Shown here piece after piece: positions 16,890 to 25,619 of a DNA stretch of 64,000 nt. The position numbers and the translations under genes were made by a program. This stretch comes from Rhizobium sp. Root1220 (GTDB lineage: Bacteria; Pseudomonadota; Alphaproteobacteria; Rhizobiales; Rhizobiaceae): the NCBI RefSeq assembly GCF_001426265.1, contig NZ_LMDG01000035.1, positions 124,001 to 188,000 of the forward strand. The letters are read 5' to 3'. Under the pieces are notes generated by a model that worked only from the letters and a program-made list of their open reading frames with translations, was not told where the DNA came from and searched no databases. Each line of letters begins with the position of its first letter. Within the stretch, counting starts at the first letter, position 1.

Positions 16890-18785
16890 ATGAAGACCTC
16901 AATCGCGACCGTTACGATCAGCGGCGAACTCCCGGAAAAGCTGGAGGCAATCGCCACGGCTGGTTTCGATGGTGTCGAAATCTTCGAGAACGACTTCCTC
17001 GCGTTCGATGGCAGTCCCGCCGACGTCGGGCGGCTGGTGCGTGACCACGGCCTCGAGATCACGCTCTTCCAGCCTTTCCGTGACTTCGAAGGAATGCCGG
17101 AACCTCTTCGAAGCCGTACCTTCGATCGTGCAGAGCGCAAGTTCGACCTGATGCAAGAACTTGGCACCGATCTTGTGCTGGTCTGTTCAAACGTATCTCT
17201 GGCGTCACAGGGTGGCATCGATCGTGCGGCCGCCGATTTCCACGAACTTGGAGAACGGGCCGCCAAACGCGGGCTGAGGGTAGGCTACGAGGCACTGGCT
17301 TGGGGGCGCCACATCAATGACCACCGCGACGCCTGGGAAATCGTCAGGCGTGCCGACCACCAGAACGTAGGTCTTATTCTCGATAGCTTCCACAGTCTGG
17401 CGCGTAAGATCGATGTCAAGTCGATCCGTTCGATTCCAAAGGAGAAGATATTTATCGTTCAGCTTGCCGATGCTCCTTTGATCGACATGGACCTTCTGTA
17501 CTGGAGCCGACACTTCCGCAGCATGCCGGGAGAGGGTGATCTCCCGGTCACCGCCTTTACCGAGGCAGTGGCGGCAACAGGTTATGATGGATATCTTTCG
17601 CTCGAAATATTCAATGACCAGTTCCGCGGTGGATCGTCACGTGCCATCGCCGCCGATGGCCATCGATCGCTTGTCTACCTTGGAGATCAGGTTCGTCGCA
17701 GCCTGGGAGATAGAAATCTGACGGGTCCCGCAATGCCGAACAGGGCGCCAGTCAAAGGCGTCGGCTTTGTGGAGTTTGCTACCGATGCGGAGGAGGCGGT
17801 TGAGCTGATCGAGCTGCTACGCACGCTGGGATTTCGACAAACGGCTGTCCACCGGACAAAGGATGTCCTTCTTTTCGAGCAGGGACAAATCCGGATATTG
17901 GTCAATATCGACCAGCTGGGCTTCGCGAGCGCAGCCTACGCGGTCCATGGCACCTTTGCATATGCCGTTGCGCTCATCGTCGATGACGCCGCCGAGGCAT
18001 ATGAACGGGCTGTTGCGCTGGATGCCGAAGCGTTCGTGCAGGCTGTTCAGGAAGGCGAACTGGAGTTGCCTGCCATACGTGGCGTCGGAGGCGGCGTCAT
18101 CTATCTTATTGATGAAAAGACAACGCTGGGTCGGTTCTCAGAGATTGATTTTCGCCCGGTTTGCGACGATAGCGGTGTAGCCTCGGCGGGCCTTTTGCGC
18201 ATCGACCACGTCGCGCAGACAGTTGCCTATGACGAGATGCTGACGTGGTTGCTCTTCTACACCTCGATCTTCGAGACGCACAAAACGCCCATGGTCGACA
18301 TCATCGATCCGGCTGGCGTGGTGCGCAGCCAGGTCATAGAGAACGAACCTGGTACAATCAGGATCACCATGAATGGGGCGGAAAATCGCCGCACCCTGGC
18401 GGGGCATTTTATCGCCGAGAAGTTCGGGTCGGGAATACAGCACATCGCGTTTGAGACGCACGATATCTTTGCGACTGCCGAATGCCTTCAGGTGTGCGGT
18501 TTCAAATCTCTGCACATTTCTCCGAATTATTATGACGACGTCGAGGCTCGTTTTGGTCTGGATCCTGAATTGACGGAGCGGCTGAAGGCAAGGAACATTC
18601 TTTACGACCGCGACGAAAACGGCGAGTATTTCCAGCTCTACAGCGGGACTTATGGCGAGGGTTTCTTTTTTGAAATCGTCGAGCGTCGCGGTTATCGCGG
18701 TTACGGCGCCTCGAATGCGATTTTTCGGATCGCTGCCTTAAAAAAGCAGATGCGGCCTGAGGGCATCCCGAAAGATGCTGGCTGA
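16890..18785 (+). CDS. quiC: QuiC-type 3-dehydroshikimate dehydratase fused to VOC/HPPD-like domains
   Basis: 631-residue two-part enzyme. Residues 1-275 are a xylose-isomerase-like TIM barrel (VTISGELPEKLEAIATAGFDG, then LDSFHSLARK and a metal-site Glu in YLSLEIFND), as in 3-dehydroshikimate dehydratases that yield protocatechuate. Residues 290-620 resemble 4-hydroxyphenylpyruvate dioxygenase: two VOC repeats with RIDHVAQTV, GIQHIAFETHDIF and a closing GEGFFFEIVERRG. The same fusion is known in Pseudomonas QuiC1. The ATG at 16890 is preferred over a TTG at 16875 because GGAAGAG precedes it. It faces the transporter operon and should complete quinate/shikimate conversion to protocatechuate. 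Confidence 0.88.
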   Translation: MKTSIATVTISGELPEKLEAIATAGFDGVEIFENDFLAFDGSPADVGRLVRDHGLEITLFQPFRDFEGMPEPLRSRTFDRAERKFDLMQELGTDLVLVCSNVSLASQGGIDRAAADFHELGERAAKRGLRVGYEALAWGRHINDHRDAWEIVRRADHQNVGLILDSFHSLARKIDVKSIRSIPKEKIFIVQLADAPLIDMDLLYWSRHFRSMPGEGDLPVTAFTEAVAATGYDGYLSLEIFNDQFRGGSSRAIAADGHRSLVYLGDQVRRSLGDRNLTGPAMPNRAPVKGVGFVEFATDAEEAVELIELLRTLGFRQTAVHRTKDVLLFEQGQIRILVNIDQLGFASAAYAVHGTFAYAVALIVDDAAEAYERAVALDAEAFVQAVQEGELELPAIRGVGGGVIYLIDEKTTLGRFSEIDFRPVCDDSGVASAGLLRIDHVAQTVAYDEMLTWLLFYTSIFETHKTPMVDIIDPAGVVRSQVIENEPGTIRITMNGAENRRTLAGHFIAEKFGSGIQHIAFETHDIFATAECLQVCGFKSLHISPNYYDDVEARFGLDPELTERLKARNILYDRDENGEYFQLYSGTYGEGFFFEIVERRGYRGYGASNAIFRIAALKKQMRPEGIPKDAG

Positions 18786-18791
18786 GCCACT

Positions 18792-19466
18792 TTAGGGGAT
18801 CCGGCCGCTTTTGAGCACATGCTCGACGCCGCTCTGGACATGCCGCCTCACGACAGCAGTAGCCCCCGCGACATCGCGTTGAATCGAGAGGTCAAACAGA
18901 CGCTTGTGGTCATCGACCACTGGCTTTCCACGAAAACTCTCGGCCAGCATGTGATATCGCAGAAAGCGGTCAAACACAGACGATAAGGTCGCCAGCAACG
19001 TGGACGAATTGCAGGCCGAGACAATCGCCTGGTGGAATTCCCAATCATAGCGCACCCAGTCAATGGTGCGTGACATGTCGCCGGCAAGAAGCTTTTTCTC
19101 AGCCGCCGCAAGACGGTGATGCGCTGCCACGATGCGGCCTTCCCATTCCAGGTTTCCCTCGGCAAAGGACAAAGCGATTGCGTGCGTTTCCAGAACAATC
19201 CTGAGATCTGCAAGTTCGAAAAGCTCCTGCCGCGAGGCTGGACTGACTTCGAAGCCACGCTGCCCTTCCGCGACAACCAGGTTTTCGGTGGTCAACCGGC
19301 TCAGAATTTCACGCAGCGATGAGATTCCGATGGAGTAGCGCTCCTTGGCCTGCTCCAGCTTGATCTTTGCCCCCGGCGGTAGCTTGCCGGAAATTATATC
19401 CTGCCTGATCTGCCGGAACACGACGTCGCTCACGGTCTCGCTTACGTCCCTTATTTTTCCCAGCAT
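18792..19466 (-). CDS. GntR-family (FCD) regulator 1
   Basis: 224-residue repressor-type regulator. The winged HTH spans about residues 12-75 (VVFRQIRQDIISGKLPPGAK, SLREILSRLTTENLVVAEGQ) and an FCD ligand domain follows, with metal-binding candidates Asp and His in RYDWEFHQAIVSAC and later His residues. It is convergent with quiC, whose stop lies 6 bases away, and 2 bases after a related GntR gene. The likely targets are the quinate/shikimate genes through the palindrome at 16760; that is inference. Confidence 0.9.
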   Translation of the reverse strand: MLGKIRDVSETVSDVVFRQIRQDIISGKLPPGAKIKLEQAKERYSIGISSLREILSRLTTENLVVAEGQRGFEVSPASRQELFELADLRIVLETHAIALSFAEGNLEWEGRIVAAHHRLAAAEKKLLAGDMSRTIDWVRYDWEFHQAIVSACNSSTLLATLSSVFDRFLRYHMLAESFRGKPVVDDHKRLFDLSIQRDVAGATAVVRRHVQSGVEHVLKSGRIP

Positions 19467-19468
19467 CT

Positions 19469-20164
19469 CTATGTCAACTTTCCTCTCGCCAGAGCGTGCT
19501 CGACGCCTCCCTGGATATGTATCTCGAGAACGCTGATTGCAGTCTTGGCATCCCGCATCAAAGCCGCATCAAGAAGCTGTCGATGTTCCTTCGCAGCCAC
19601 ATCCCCGCGGTAGGAGAGCGCAACCATTTGGTATCTGAGGTATCGGTCGAAGATTACCGAGTGGGTCTCCATGAGCAGTTTCGAGCCGCAGGCGGCTATC
19701 AAAGCCTGATGAAATTCCCAGTCATAGCGTTTCCAATCTTCCGTTTTGCTTGTCTCGCCGGATGCCATCACCTGTTCCATTCGCGCCAGCTTGTAATGCG
19801 CCGATGCGAGGGAGGCCTCCCACTCCACGTCACCATGAAGGAACGACTGTTCGAGCGCATGCGTCTCCAACAGAAGCCTGAGCCCGGCTGTCTCCCGGAG
19901 ATCCGCCACGGAAACGGGCGACACTTGGAACCCTTTTTGCCCTTCCGCCACCACCAGACCTTCGGCAGAGAGACGGTTCAACACCTCACGCAATGTGCTG
20001 ATACTGGTATCGTAAGCGCTTTTGAGTTTGTCCAGTTTCAGCCTTTGCCCGGGTGGCAGGCGACCAAAAATGATGTCCGCACGAATCTTCCTATAGCTGT
20101 TTTCTGCGATGGTTTCGTCGGCACTGACCTGCGGCATCACGATCTCTGACGTTTTCAATTTCAT
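19469..20164 (-). CDS. GntR-family (FCD) regulator 2
   Basis: 231-residue GntR/FCD protein closely resembling the regulator that follows it: both share KIR-x-DII-x-G-x-LPPG, LVVAEGQ-x-GF-x-VSP and the RYDWEFHQA ligand-domain motif. The two genes are separated by 2 bases and probably co-transcribed. They look like a tandem duplication that has diverged, so the two proteins may sense different intermediates or form heterodimers. Confidence 0.9.
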   Translation of the reverse strand: MKLKTSEIVMPQVSADETIAENSYRKIRADIIFGRLPPGQRLKLDKLKSAYDTSISTLREVLNRLSAEGLVVAEGQKGFQVSPVSVADLRETAGLRLLLETHALEQSFLHGDVEWEASLASAHYKLARMEQVMASGETSKTEDWKRYDWEFHQALIAACGSKLLMETHSVIFDRYLRYQMVALSYRGDVAAKEHRQLLDAALMRDAKTAISVLEIHIQGGVEHALARGKLT

Positions 20165-20261
20165 CAGATATATCGCGGAATATGGACATGGATCAAGGTG
20201 GCAACTTCAGCCTTTGGGTTTGCTTTTCAAGCGGCTTTCCGAAGCCGAGTGCACCGTCCGA

Positions 20262-20651
20262 TCACATGGCGATGGTATCCCCGGTTTTCCGTTTGGCCGC
20301 CAGTTCATCGAGCGCATCGGCATTTGCCCGCCCCCAGCCATAGAGTAGCTCGATTGGCTCGACGAAACGCCGGCCGAGCGGTGTCAGCGTATAATCGACG
20401 GCAGGCGGCACGGTTCCGTAGACCCGCCGCGTCACCAGCCCGTCGGACTCCATGTCGCGTAGCGTCTGCGTCAGCATCTTCTTGGAAATGCCGGGCAGGC
20501 TTCGCTGCAGCACGCCGGTGCGGGCGCATCCGTCCAGCCGCGTGTCCAGCACGTGCAGGATCATGCTCGTCCACTTGCTGGAAAAGATCTCCAGCACGCG
20601 GCGAGGCGCACAATCTTCGCGCCATTCGTGATCGGGAGAACCTATGCGCAT
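20262..20651 (-). CDS. HxlR-family transcriptional regulator
   Basis: 129-residue winged-helix regulator. The family N-terminal Cys (REDCAPRRVLEIFSSKWT) and the recognition region GISKKMLTQTLRDMESDGLVTRRVYG with PPAVDYTLTPLGRRF are clear. HxlR proteins of this type often respond to quinones, aldehydes or oxidants through that Cys. It is divergent from the PRISE-like reductase across about 95 bases and likely regulates it. Confidence 0.92.
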   Translation of the reverse strand: MRIGSPDHEWREDCAPRRVLEIFSSKWTSMILHVLDTRLDGCARTGVLQRSLPGISKKMLTQTLRDMESDGLVTRRVYGTVPPAVDYTLTPLGRRFVEPIELLYGWGRANADALDELAAKRKTGDTIAM

Positions 20652-20746
20652 GTGGTTACCTCAGGGTGTCTATGTCTCGAATGGGTGCCTTCTAGCCGCA
20701 AACGATCGAAATGACTACATCCACCGAAACAACAGGAGACAGTTAT

Positions 20747-21805
20747 TTGAACAAGGCATTGATCGCAGGCGCAAGCGGCATCGTCGGTACCGCCACGGCA
20801 GAACTGTTGAGCGGTAACGGCTGGCAGGTCTTCGGCCTGGCGCGCAGGCCGCCGCATATCGCGGGCGTACAGCCTGTTGCCGCCGACCTGATGGACCCGG
20901 CCGCGCTGGCCTCAGCGCTAAAAGCCGTCGATCCGACACACATCGTCATTTCCAGCTGGCTGCGACAGCCGACGGAAGCCGAAAACATCCGCGTCAATTC
21001 CGCCATGGTGCGACACCTGCTTGATGCCGCCAGGCCGTCGGGCTCGGTGCGTCATGTCGCACTCGTTACCGGCCTCAAGCACTATCTCGGTCCTTTCGAG
21101 GCCTACGGCAAGGGCAGCCTTCCGCAGACGCCGTTCCGTGAAGAGCAGGAACGGCTGGATATCGACAATTTCTACTATGCGCAGGAAGACGAAGTCTTTG
21201 CCGCCGCCGCAAAAGACGGATTCACCTGGAGCATCCATCGTCCGCACACCATCGTGGGGAAGGCTGTCGGCAATGCCATGAACATGGGCACGACGCTGGC
21301 GGCCTACGCCACCATCTGCAAGGATACCGGCCGCCCCTTCCGCTTTCCCGGCGTCGCGGCGCAATGGGAAAGCCTCACCGATATGACCGACGCAAGGCTG
21401 CTCGCGCGGCATATCGAATGGGCATCGACAACGCCTGCTGCCGCCTGCCAGGCCTTCAATGTCGTCAACGGTGATGTCTTTCGCTGGAGCTGGATGTGGG
21501 GCCGGATCGCCGACTGGTTCGGCATCGAACCCGTCGCCTTCGACGGCGTGGTCCGGCCGCTCGAACGGCAGATGGCCGACGATGCCAGTCTCTGGCGCGA
21601 CATCGCCGGTCGCCACGGGCTCGTCGAACCCGACATCCACCGTCTGGCCTCGCCATGGCACACCGACGCCGATCTCGGTCGCCCGATCGAAGTCGTCACT
21701 GACATGTCGAAAAGCCGCCAATTGGGTTTTCTGGATTATCAGTCCACCGCCGATGCCTTCTTCGCCCTGTTCGAGCAACTGCGCGCTGACCGGCTCATCC
21801 CGTAA
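20747..21805 (+). CDS. PRISE-like NAD(P)-dependent reductase (atypical SDR)
   Basis: 352-residue atypical short-chain dehydrogenase/reductase resembling progesterone 5-beta-reductase/iridoid synthase (PRISE) proteins, which reduce enones. Rossmann motif GASGIVGTATAELL near residue 8, LARRP cofactor segment, VTGLKHYLGPFEAYG with the family Lys, and NFYYAQEDEVF with the family Tyr. The start is read as the TTG at 20747, because AGGAGA sits eight bases before it and the Rossmann strand begins at once; the ATG at 20711 lacks a ribosome site. Substrate is probably an electrophilic enone, consistent with an HxlR partner. Confidence 0.8.
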   Translation: MNKALIAGASGIVGTATAELLSGNGWQVFGLARRPPHIAGVQPVAADLMDPAALASALKAVDPTHIVISSWLRQPTEAENIRVNSAMVRHLLDAARPSGSVRHVALVTGLKHYLGPFEAYGKGSLPQTPFREEQERLDIDNFYYAQEDEVFAAAAKDGFTWSIHRPHTIVGKAVGNAMNMGTTLAAYATICKDTGRPFRFPGVAAQWESLTDMTDARLLARHIEWASTTPAAACQAFNVVNGDVFRWSWMWGRIADWFGIEPVAFDGVVRPLERQMADDASLWRDIAGRHGLVEPDIHRLASPWHTDADLGRPIEVVTDMSKSRQLGFLDYQSTADAFFALFEQLRADRLIP

Positions 21806-22194
21806 CACGGTCGGTGGCAGCGTCCCGCATGTGGTGCCAGAAGTACTCGGAGAGATCATTCGCTGTTATCGCACGCGATCGAGATGGCAGGTCGATGGGT
21901 CCGCAACAGCGGGCAAACCGCTCAGATGTTCCATAATATTTGTTATGCTTCTTAATTTGTGTAGCTGGTGGGTTCAAAGTTGAAGTGTCGTGCTTCTGCA
22001 AAGTTGGAATGTCACACTCCCCGCCTTTGGACGGCTCGGAAAAGACCTGCTTCGCGACACCTGGTGGTGGCGCGAGCAGAAAGGAATACCCATCTCAGGA
22101 CTGATACAAGCTGAGAAGACTGTGGACACAAGCAGAGCGGGCCTTCGCAAAGGGTCTGGTCGTGTTATGGCGGGTTCTCATCCAGGGAGCTTCG
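21806..22194. other. Intergenic stretch, no supported gene
   Basis: No reading frame with a credible start. Short open stretches near 21990-22190 have some coding-like composition but no ribosome site and no known family; they may be remnants. It should contain the promoter of the exported-protein gene at 22195. Confidence 0.3.
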
Positions 22195-22827
22195 ATGGTG
22201 ATCGTTGACATTTTGATGTCTGCCGCAGTTGCTGCGACCTTGAATGCATCCGTTGCGCCGGCCGATATGGCAGCGCTGTCCTTCCGCCCTTTCGGCGTCT
22301 CTCAGGATGCTCGCCCGTCGGCGCTCGGCTGCACGCCTATGGACAGCGACAAGCCGGACAGCACCGGACAATATTCCTGCAGCAGCCTGCCGGACGCCAA
22401 CGGCCTGTTTGATCAGTACATTCTCGCCTACGTCAGGGATGTCGGAATATGCAACGTCGTTGCGGTGTCTCGCTATCTCAACGACGATCAGCGAGGGACA
22501 ACGACACGCGAGATCTACAAGGAAGTTGCCTCCTTATTGACGGAAGAATTCGGCCCGGCCGACGAGAAAGTTGATCACACCGCGTCGCCGCGCTTCGCCA
22601 AGGATAGCATGTTCCGCCAGGCAATCATTTCCCAGGATCGGCAGATCTTCCAGCAATGGGCGAACCTGAATTCAAAGTTCCCCGACGCTCAATCAGCGAG
22701 TGTCACAGTATCGGGAAGCGCGGAATTGGGATTGGCCGTCTACAGTATTTTCCGCTTTGCCGATAACGACTCCTGCCTCACGGAACTCGAACGCCAGACA
22801 GGTGCGAGGGGTGATGATAGCCAGTGA
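22195..22827 (+). CDS. Hypothetical exported protein, 210 aa
   Basis: Unrecognised protein. GGGAG seven bases before the ATG at 22195 fixes the start. The first 25 residues (MVIVDILMSAAVAATLNASVAP) form a plausible signal peptide, and the mature part has paired cysteines (LGCTPM, YSCSSL, GICNVV, DSCLTEL) consistent with disulfides in the periplasm. The middle LSFRPFGVSQDA and the later helical region KEVASLLTEEFGP are not diagnostic. Isolated between the reductase and the end of the peptide/pyroglutamate operon; function unknown. Confidence 0.6.
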   Translation: MVIVDILMSAAVAATLNASVAPADMAALSFRPFGVSQDARPSALGCTPMDSDKPDSTGQYSCSSLPDANGLFDQYILAYVRDVGICNVVAVSRYLNDDQRGTTTREIYKEVASLLTEEFGPADEKVDHTASPRFAKDSMFRQAIISQDRQIFQQWANLNSKFPDAQSASVTVSGSAELGLAVYSIFRFADNDSCLTELERQTGARGDDSQ

Positions 22828-23024
22828 CGTGCGGCAAGCTTGTTCAGGCACCGCTCAGCGAAATTTCGCGACGAGCGGGTGTCTTCCTTCGTCTGTGTCG
22901 ACGTTAGGTAAGCAACCGCCCGGCTCCACACGCTGCCTTAAACGGCCGCCGTTTCATCGCGTCTTTGACCCGATAGCCTCACCCGAGCGGAGGTTCGCCT
23001 CGTACCTCGTCGTTGACCTTTCGG

Positions 23025-24761
23025 TCAGGCAGTCTTGGCCGCGCCGATCTCCTGCCATGCCTCGTAGGCAGAAAGAACCGTTTCCATCTGGGCTTCATGG
23101 CCCGCGACAAAGGCATCGCCATAGATGGTTTCATCGGGATATTCGGTAATCAGCGTCATCGGCACCGTGTGGCGGTCATCCACCGAGGATAGGCACGGAA
23201 AGCCATTGATAACGCGGAAACCGGTCTCTCCCGCATGAATCTCGTAGAGCGCAACCTGTCGGTCGTTGAAGGCGAGCAACCCGGGGATTTTTCCGAGATG
23301 GCGCGTCACGCGATCGAGCAAGATTTCGGCGTGCTCTTCAAAGTTCGGGTGGTGGCGCATGATAAGGAAAAAGCCCTTTGGCAGCGTCCACATGCCAAAG
23401 CCTCGAGGCACATAGCCAGACAGCGGTCGCGTCCATTCATGGCTCGGATAACCGTGCAGGTTGACATGCAGCTGCGCGCCGCTCAGAACCTGCGCCTCCA
23501 GCCGAATCTGTTTTTCGTTGAGATGCTCGCCCGAATTTTCCACTGTGCGATATTCCAGATCGTCGCCAAGGGCTGTGTAGCGGGCGGCGTGGTGCATGTG
23601 GCGCGGGTTGTCGAGGCGAAGGCGCTGGTGGACCGCGTAACCATCCGGGTTTTCCAGCGGCGAAATGGTGAAATGCGCGCTTCTTCGCGCCTCTTTCAGT
23701 CGCGCGGCGGCGCGAAGCGCGCCGACAATGCCGGTCGTCTCGTTAGGGTGCTGGCCAGCACTGATCATTACCGGCAGATCGGAGCCCCTGACATAACGCG
23801 CGGACACTGTGCGACCGGAGCGGGCGCTCGCGATGAAGGTTTCGCCGCCGATTTCCGCCAGCCTGCCAGCGATCTGGCGCGCAGCAAGTGGCTCTTGCGC
23901 TGTGTCGACCTCCTGGTCCGCGCCATCGAGAAACGCCGTTGAAAAGGCGCGCGTCGAGATGCTGACCGCAACCTGCGTGTCGCTCTTGACGACTTCCGGG
24001 ACGATCTGGCCGGGCTTCAGGCTTCGGTCGCCGAGCGCCCGCCCGGATTTCCGCTGGAATAATTCGAGCAGGGAAAAATAGAAATCCTCGTGCAGCGCCT
24101 CGCGCAGGCTTATAACCTCGTCGCCAAAAGACAGCGGCTCGTCTTCGGCCGGATAGCTCACCTTTATGTTCAGCTCTTCGAAATAGGGCTCCTCGCTACT
24201 CCAGGAATGCGCGGCAACTGCGCTGATGGCAGCCTTGAACAGCGCTTCGTAGTCGGTCTCAAGCCGTCTCCCCTCGTTTTCGCCGGCCCATTCGAGCCAG
24301 CCGGTCGGCGACAGGTTTGTTTCACCGACGGCATCGATATGAACCCAGTTGGGCACCAGCACCCGATGGTTTTCTGCCTTGCCGGCGCGCACCAGTGTCA
24401 CGTCATAAACCATGTTTTCATCGGCACGCGACAGAAACGCGATGCTTGCAGGTTTCACCAACCCGGCCAATGGATAGGCCTCCAGCCGGAAGCGGTTTTC
24501 AGGCGCTGCCGGATGTACCGGATAGCGGATTTCGATCGCATCGACGCCGGCAAGATCCACTTCTTCGAGGAAGAAGCAAAGCAGGGGCTTGTAGGCGCTG
24601 CGAATACGAGCGGTGATGCCCTTGTCCGCCAGTGCCTGTTCGGCGGCCCGCCGGCTCTTGCGGTCATCGAAGGTCCAGGCCTGAAAATCCCGTCCGGCCG
24701 CGGACTGCGCCACAAGGCGATCCAGAGTGCGCTCGAAGGATTTGACGAAAATCTCGGTCAT
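23025..24761 (-). CDS. M14-family zinc metallopeptidase
   Basis: 578-residue cytosolic protein; the last 270 residues hold the M14 carboxypeptidase catalytic domain, including the zinc-site motif SAGQHPNETTG (His and Glu), PDGYAVHQR, and the third ligand His in HVNLHGYPSHEW. The N-terminal 300 residues are an unassigned domain. No signal peptide is present, so it should process peptides after import by the upstream transporter. The ATG at 24759-24761 has GAGGTAA upstream and lies four bases after the permease stop; an upstream in-frame GTG is rejected. It is the last gene of the pxp-transporter operon. Confidence 0.85.
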   Translation of the reverse strand: MTEIFVKSFERTLDRLVAQSAAGRDFQAWTFDDRKSRRAAEQALADKGITARIRSAYKPLLCFFLEEVDLAGVDAIEIRYPVHPAAPENRFRLEAYPLAGLVKPASIAFLSRADENMVYDVTLVRAGKAENHRVLVPNWVHIDAVGETNLSPTGWLEWAGENEGRRLETDYEALFKAAISAVAAHSWSSEEPYFEELNIKVSYPAEDEPLSFGDEVISLREALHEDFYFSLLELFQRKSGRALGDRSLKPGQIVPEVVKSDTQVAVSISTRAFSTAFLDGADQEVDTAQEPLAARQIAGRLAEIGGETFIASARSGRTVSARYVRGSDLPVMISAGQHPNETTGIVGALRAAARLKEARRSAHFTISPLENPDGYAVHQRLRLDNPRHMHHAARYTALGDDLEYRTVENSGEHLNEKQIRLEAQVLSGAQLHVNLHGYPSHEWTRPLSGYVPRGFGMWTLPKGFFLIMRHHPNFEEHAEILLDRVTRHLGKIPGLLAFNDRQVALYEIHAGETGFRVINGFPCLSSVDDRHTVPMTLITEYPDETIYGDAFVAGHEAQMETVLSAYEAWQEIGAAKTA

Positions 24762-24765
24762 GAAT

Positions 24766-25614
24766 TTACCTCGAGGTTCTGCCGGTCGGGTCGAGGCTGT
24801 CGCGCAGCCAGTCGCCGAGAAGGTTGAGACCAAGCACGGTCAAGAGGATAGCAAGGCCCGGAAAAACGCTGACCCACCAGGCGATCTGCAGATAGGTGCG
24901 TCCATCGGCCAGCATGCCGCCCCAGCTTGGAATGGTCGGATCAACGCCGAGGCCGAGAAAGGTGAGACTGCTCTCCAGAAGAATGTTGTTGGCGACATTC
25001 AGCGTCATCAGCACGATCACCGGGCCGATCAGATTCGGCAAAAGGTGCTGGAAGATGATGCGCCAGTCGGCAACGCCAATCGCGCGTGCAGACAGAATGA
25101 ATTCGCGCTCGCGCAGAGTCAGCACCGAGCCGCGCACAAGGCGCGCATACTGCACCCATTGCGAGACGATGAGCAGGATGATGGTGTTGGTCAGGCTGCC
25201 GCCGACGATGGCGATGAAGGTGATGGCCAACAAAATGAAGGGCATGGCGAGCTGGATATCGGCAAAGCGCATGACAAGCATGTCCCAGAAGCCGCGATAG
25301 TAGCCGGCGACCAGCCCCATCAGCACGCCGAAGAGGACGGCGCCGATCACCGAGGTAAAGCCGACCAGCAGCGAGATCTTACCGCCCGCCACCACGCGCG
25401 CCAGCACGTCGCGCCCCAGGGGATCGGTGCCGAAGGGGTGGGCAGCAGTGGCGAACGGTTTTGCCAACCGCGCCATCAGGTCGATCTTTTCCGCGCCGCC
25501 GGGAAACAGAATGTCGGAGAAAAGGACGGCAAGGCAGATGACCGTGGTGAGCGTCGCGCCAAGCACGAATTCGAGGCTTGCGAAGCGAAAGTGGCGGGCG
25601 GGTGTGGTGGCCAT
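24766..25614 (-). CDS. Oligopeptide-type ABC permease (DppC-like)
   Basis: 282-residue permease of the DppC/OppC family. N-terminal cytoplasmic segment and first helix, then HPFGTDPLGRDVLARVVAGG typical of DppC, about five further helices, and the EAA loop EFILSARAIGVADWRIIFQHLLPN-like segment near residue 180. The ATG at 25612-25614 is five bases after the preceding permease stop and matches the family start; a longer upstream frame is a shadow of that permease. Confidence 0.9.
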   Translation of the reverse strand: MATTPARHFRFASLEFVLGATLTTVICLAVLFSDILFPGGAEKIDLMARLAKPFATAAHPFGTDPLGRDVLARVVAGGKISLLVGFTSVIGAVLFGVLMGLVAGYYRGFWDMLVMRFADIQLAMPFILLAITFIAIVGGSLTNTIILLIVSQWVQYARLVRGSVLTLREREFILSARAIGVADWRIIFQHLLPNLIGPVIVLMTLNVANNILLESSLTFLGLGVDPTIPSWGGMLADGRTYLQIAWWVSVFPGLAILLTVLGLNLLGDWLRDSLDPTGRTSR

Positions 25615-25619
25615 CTTGA

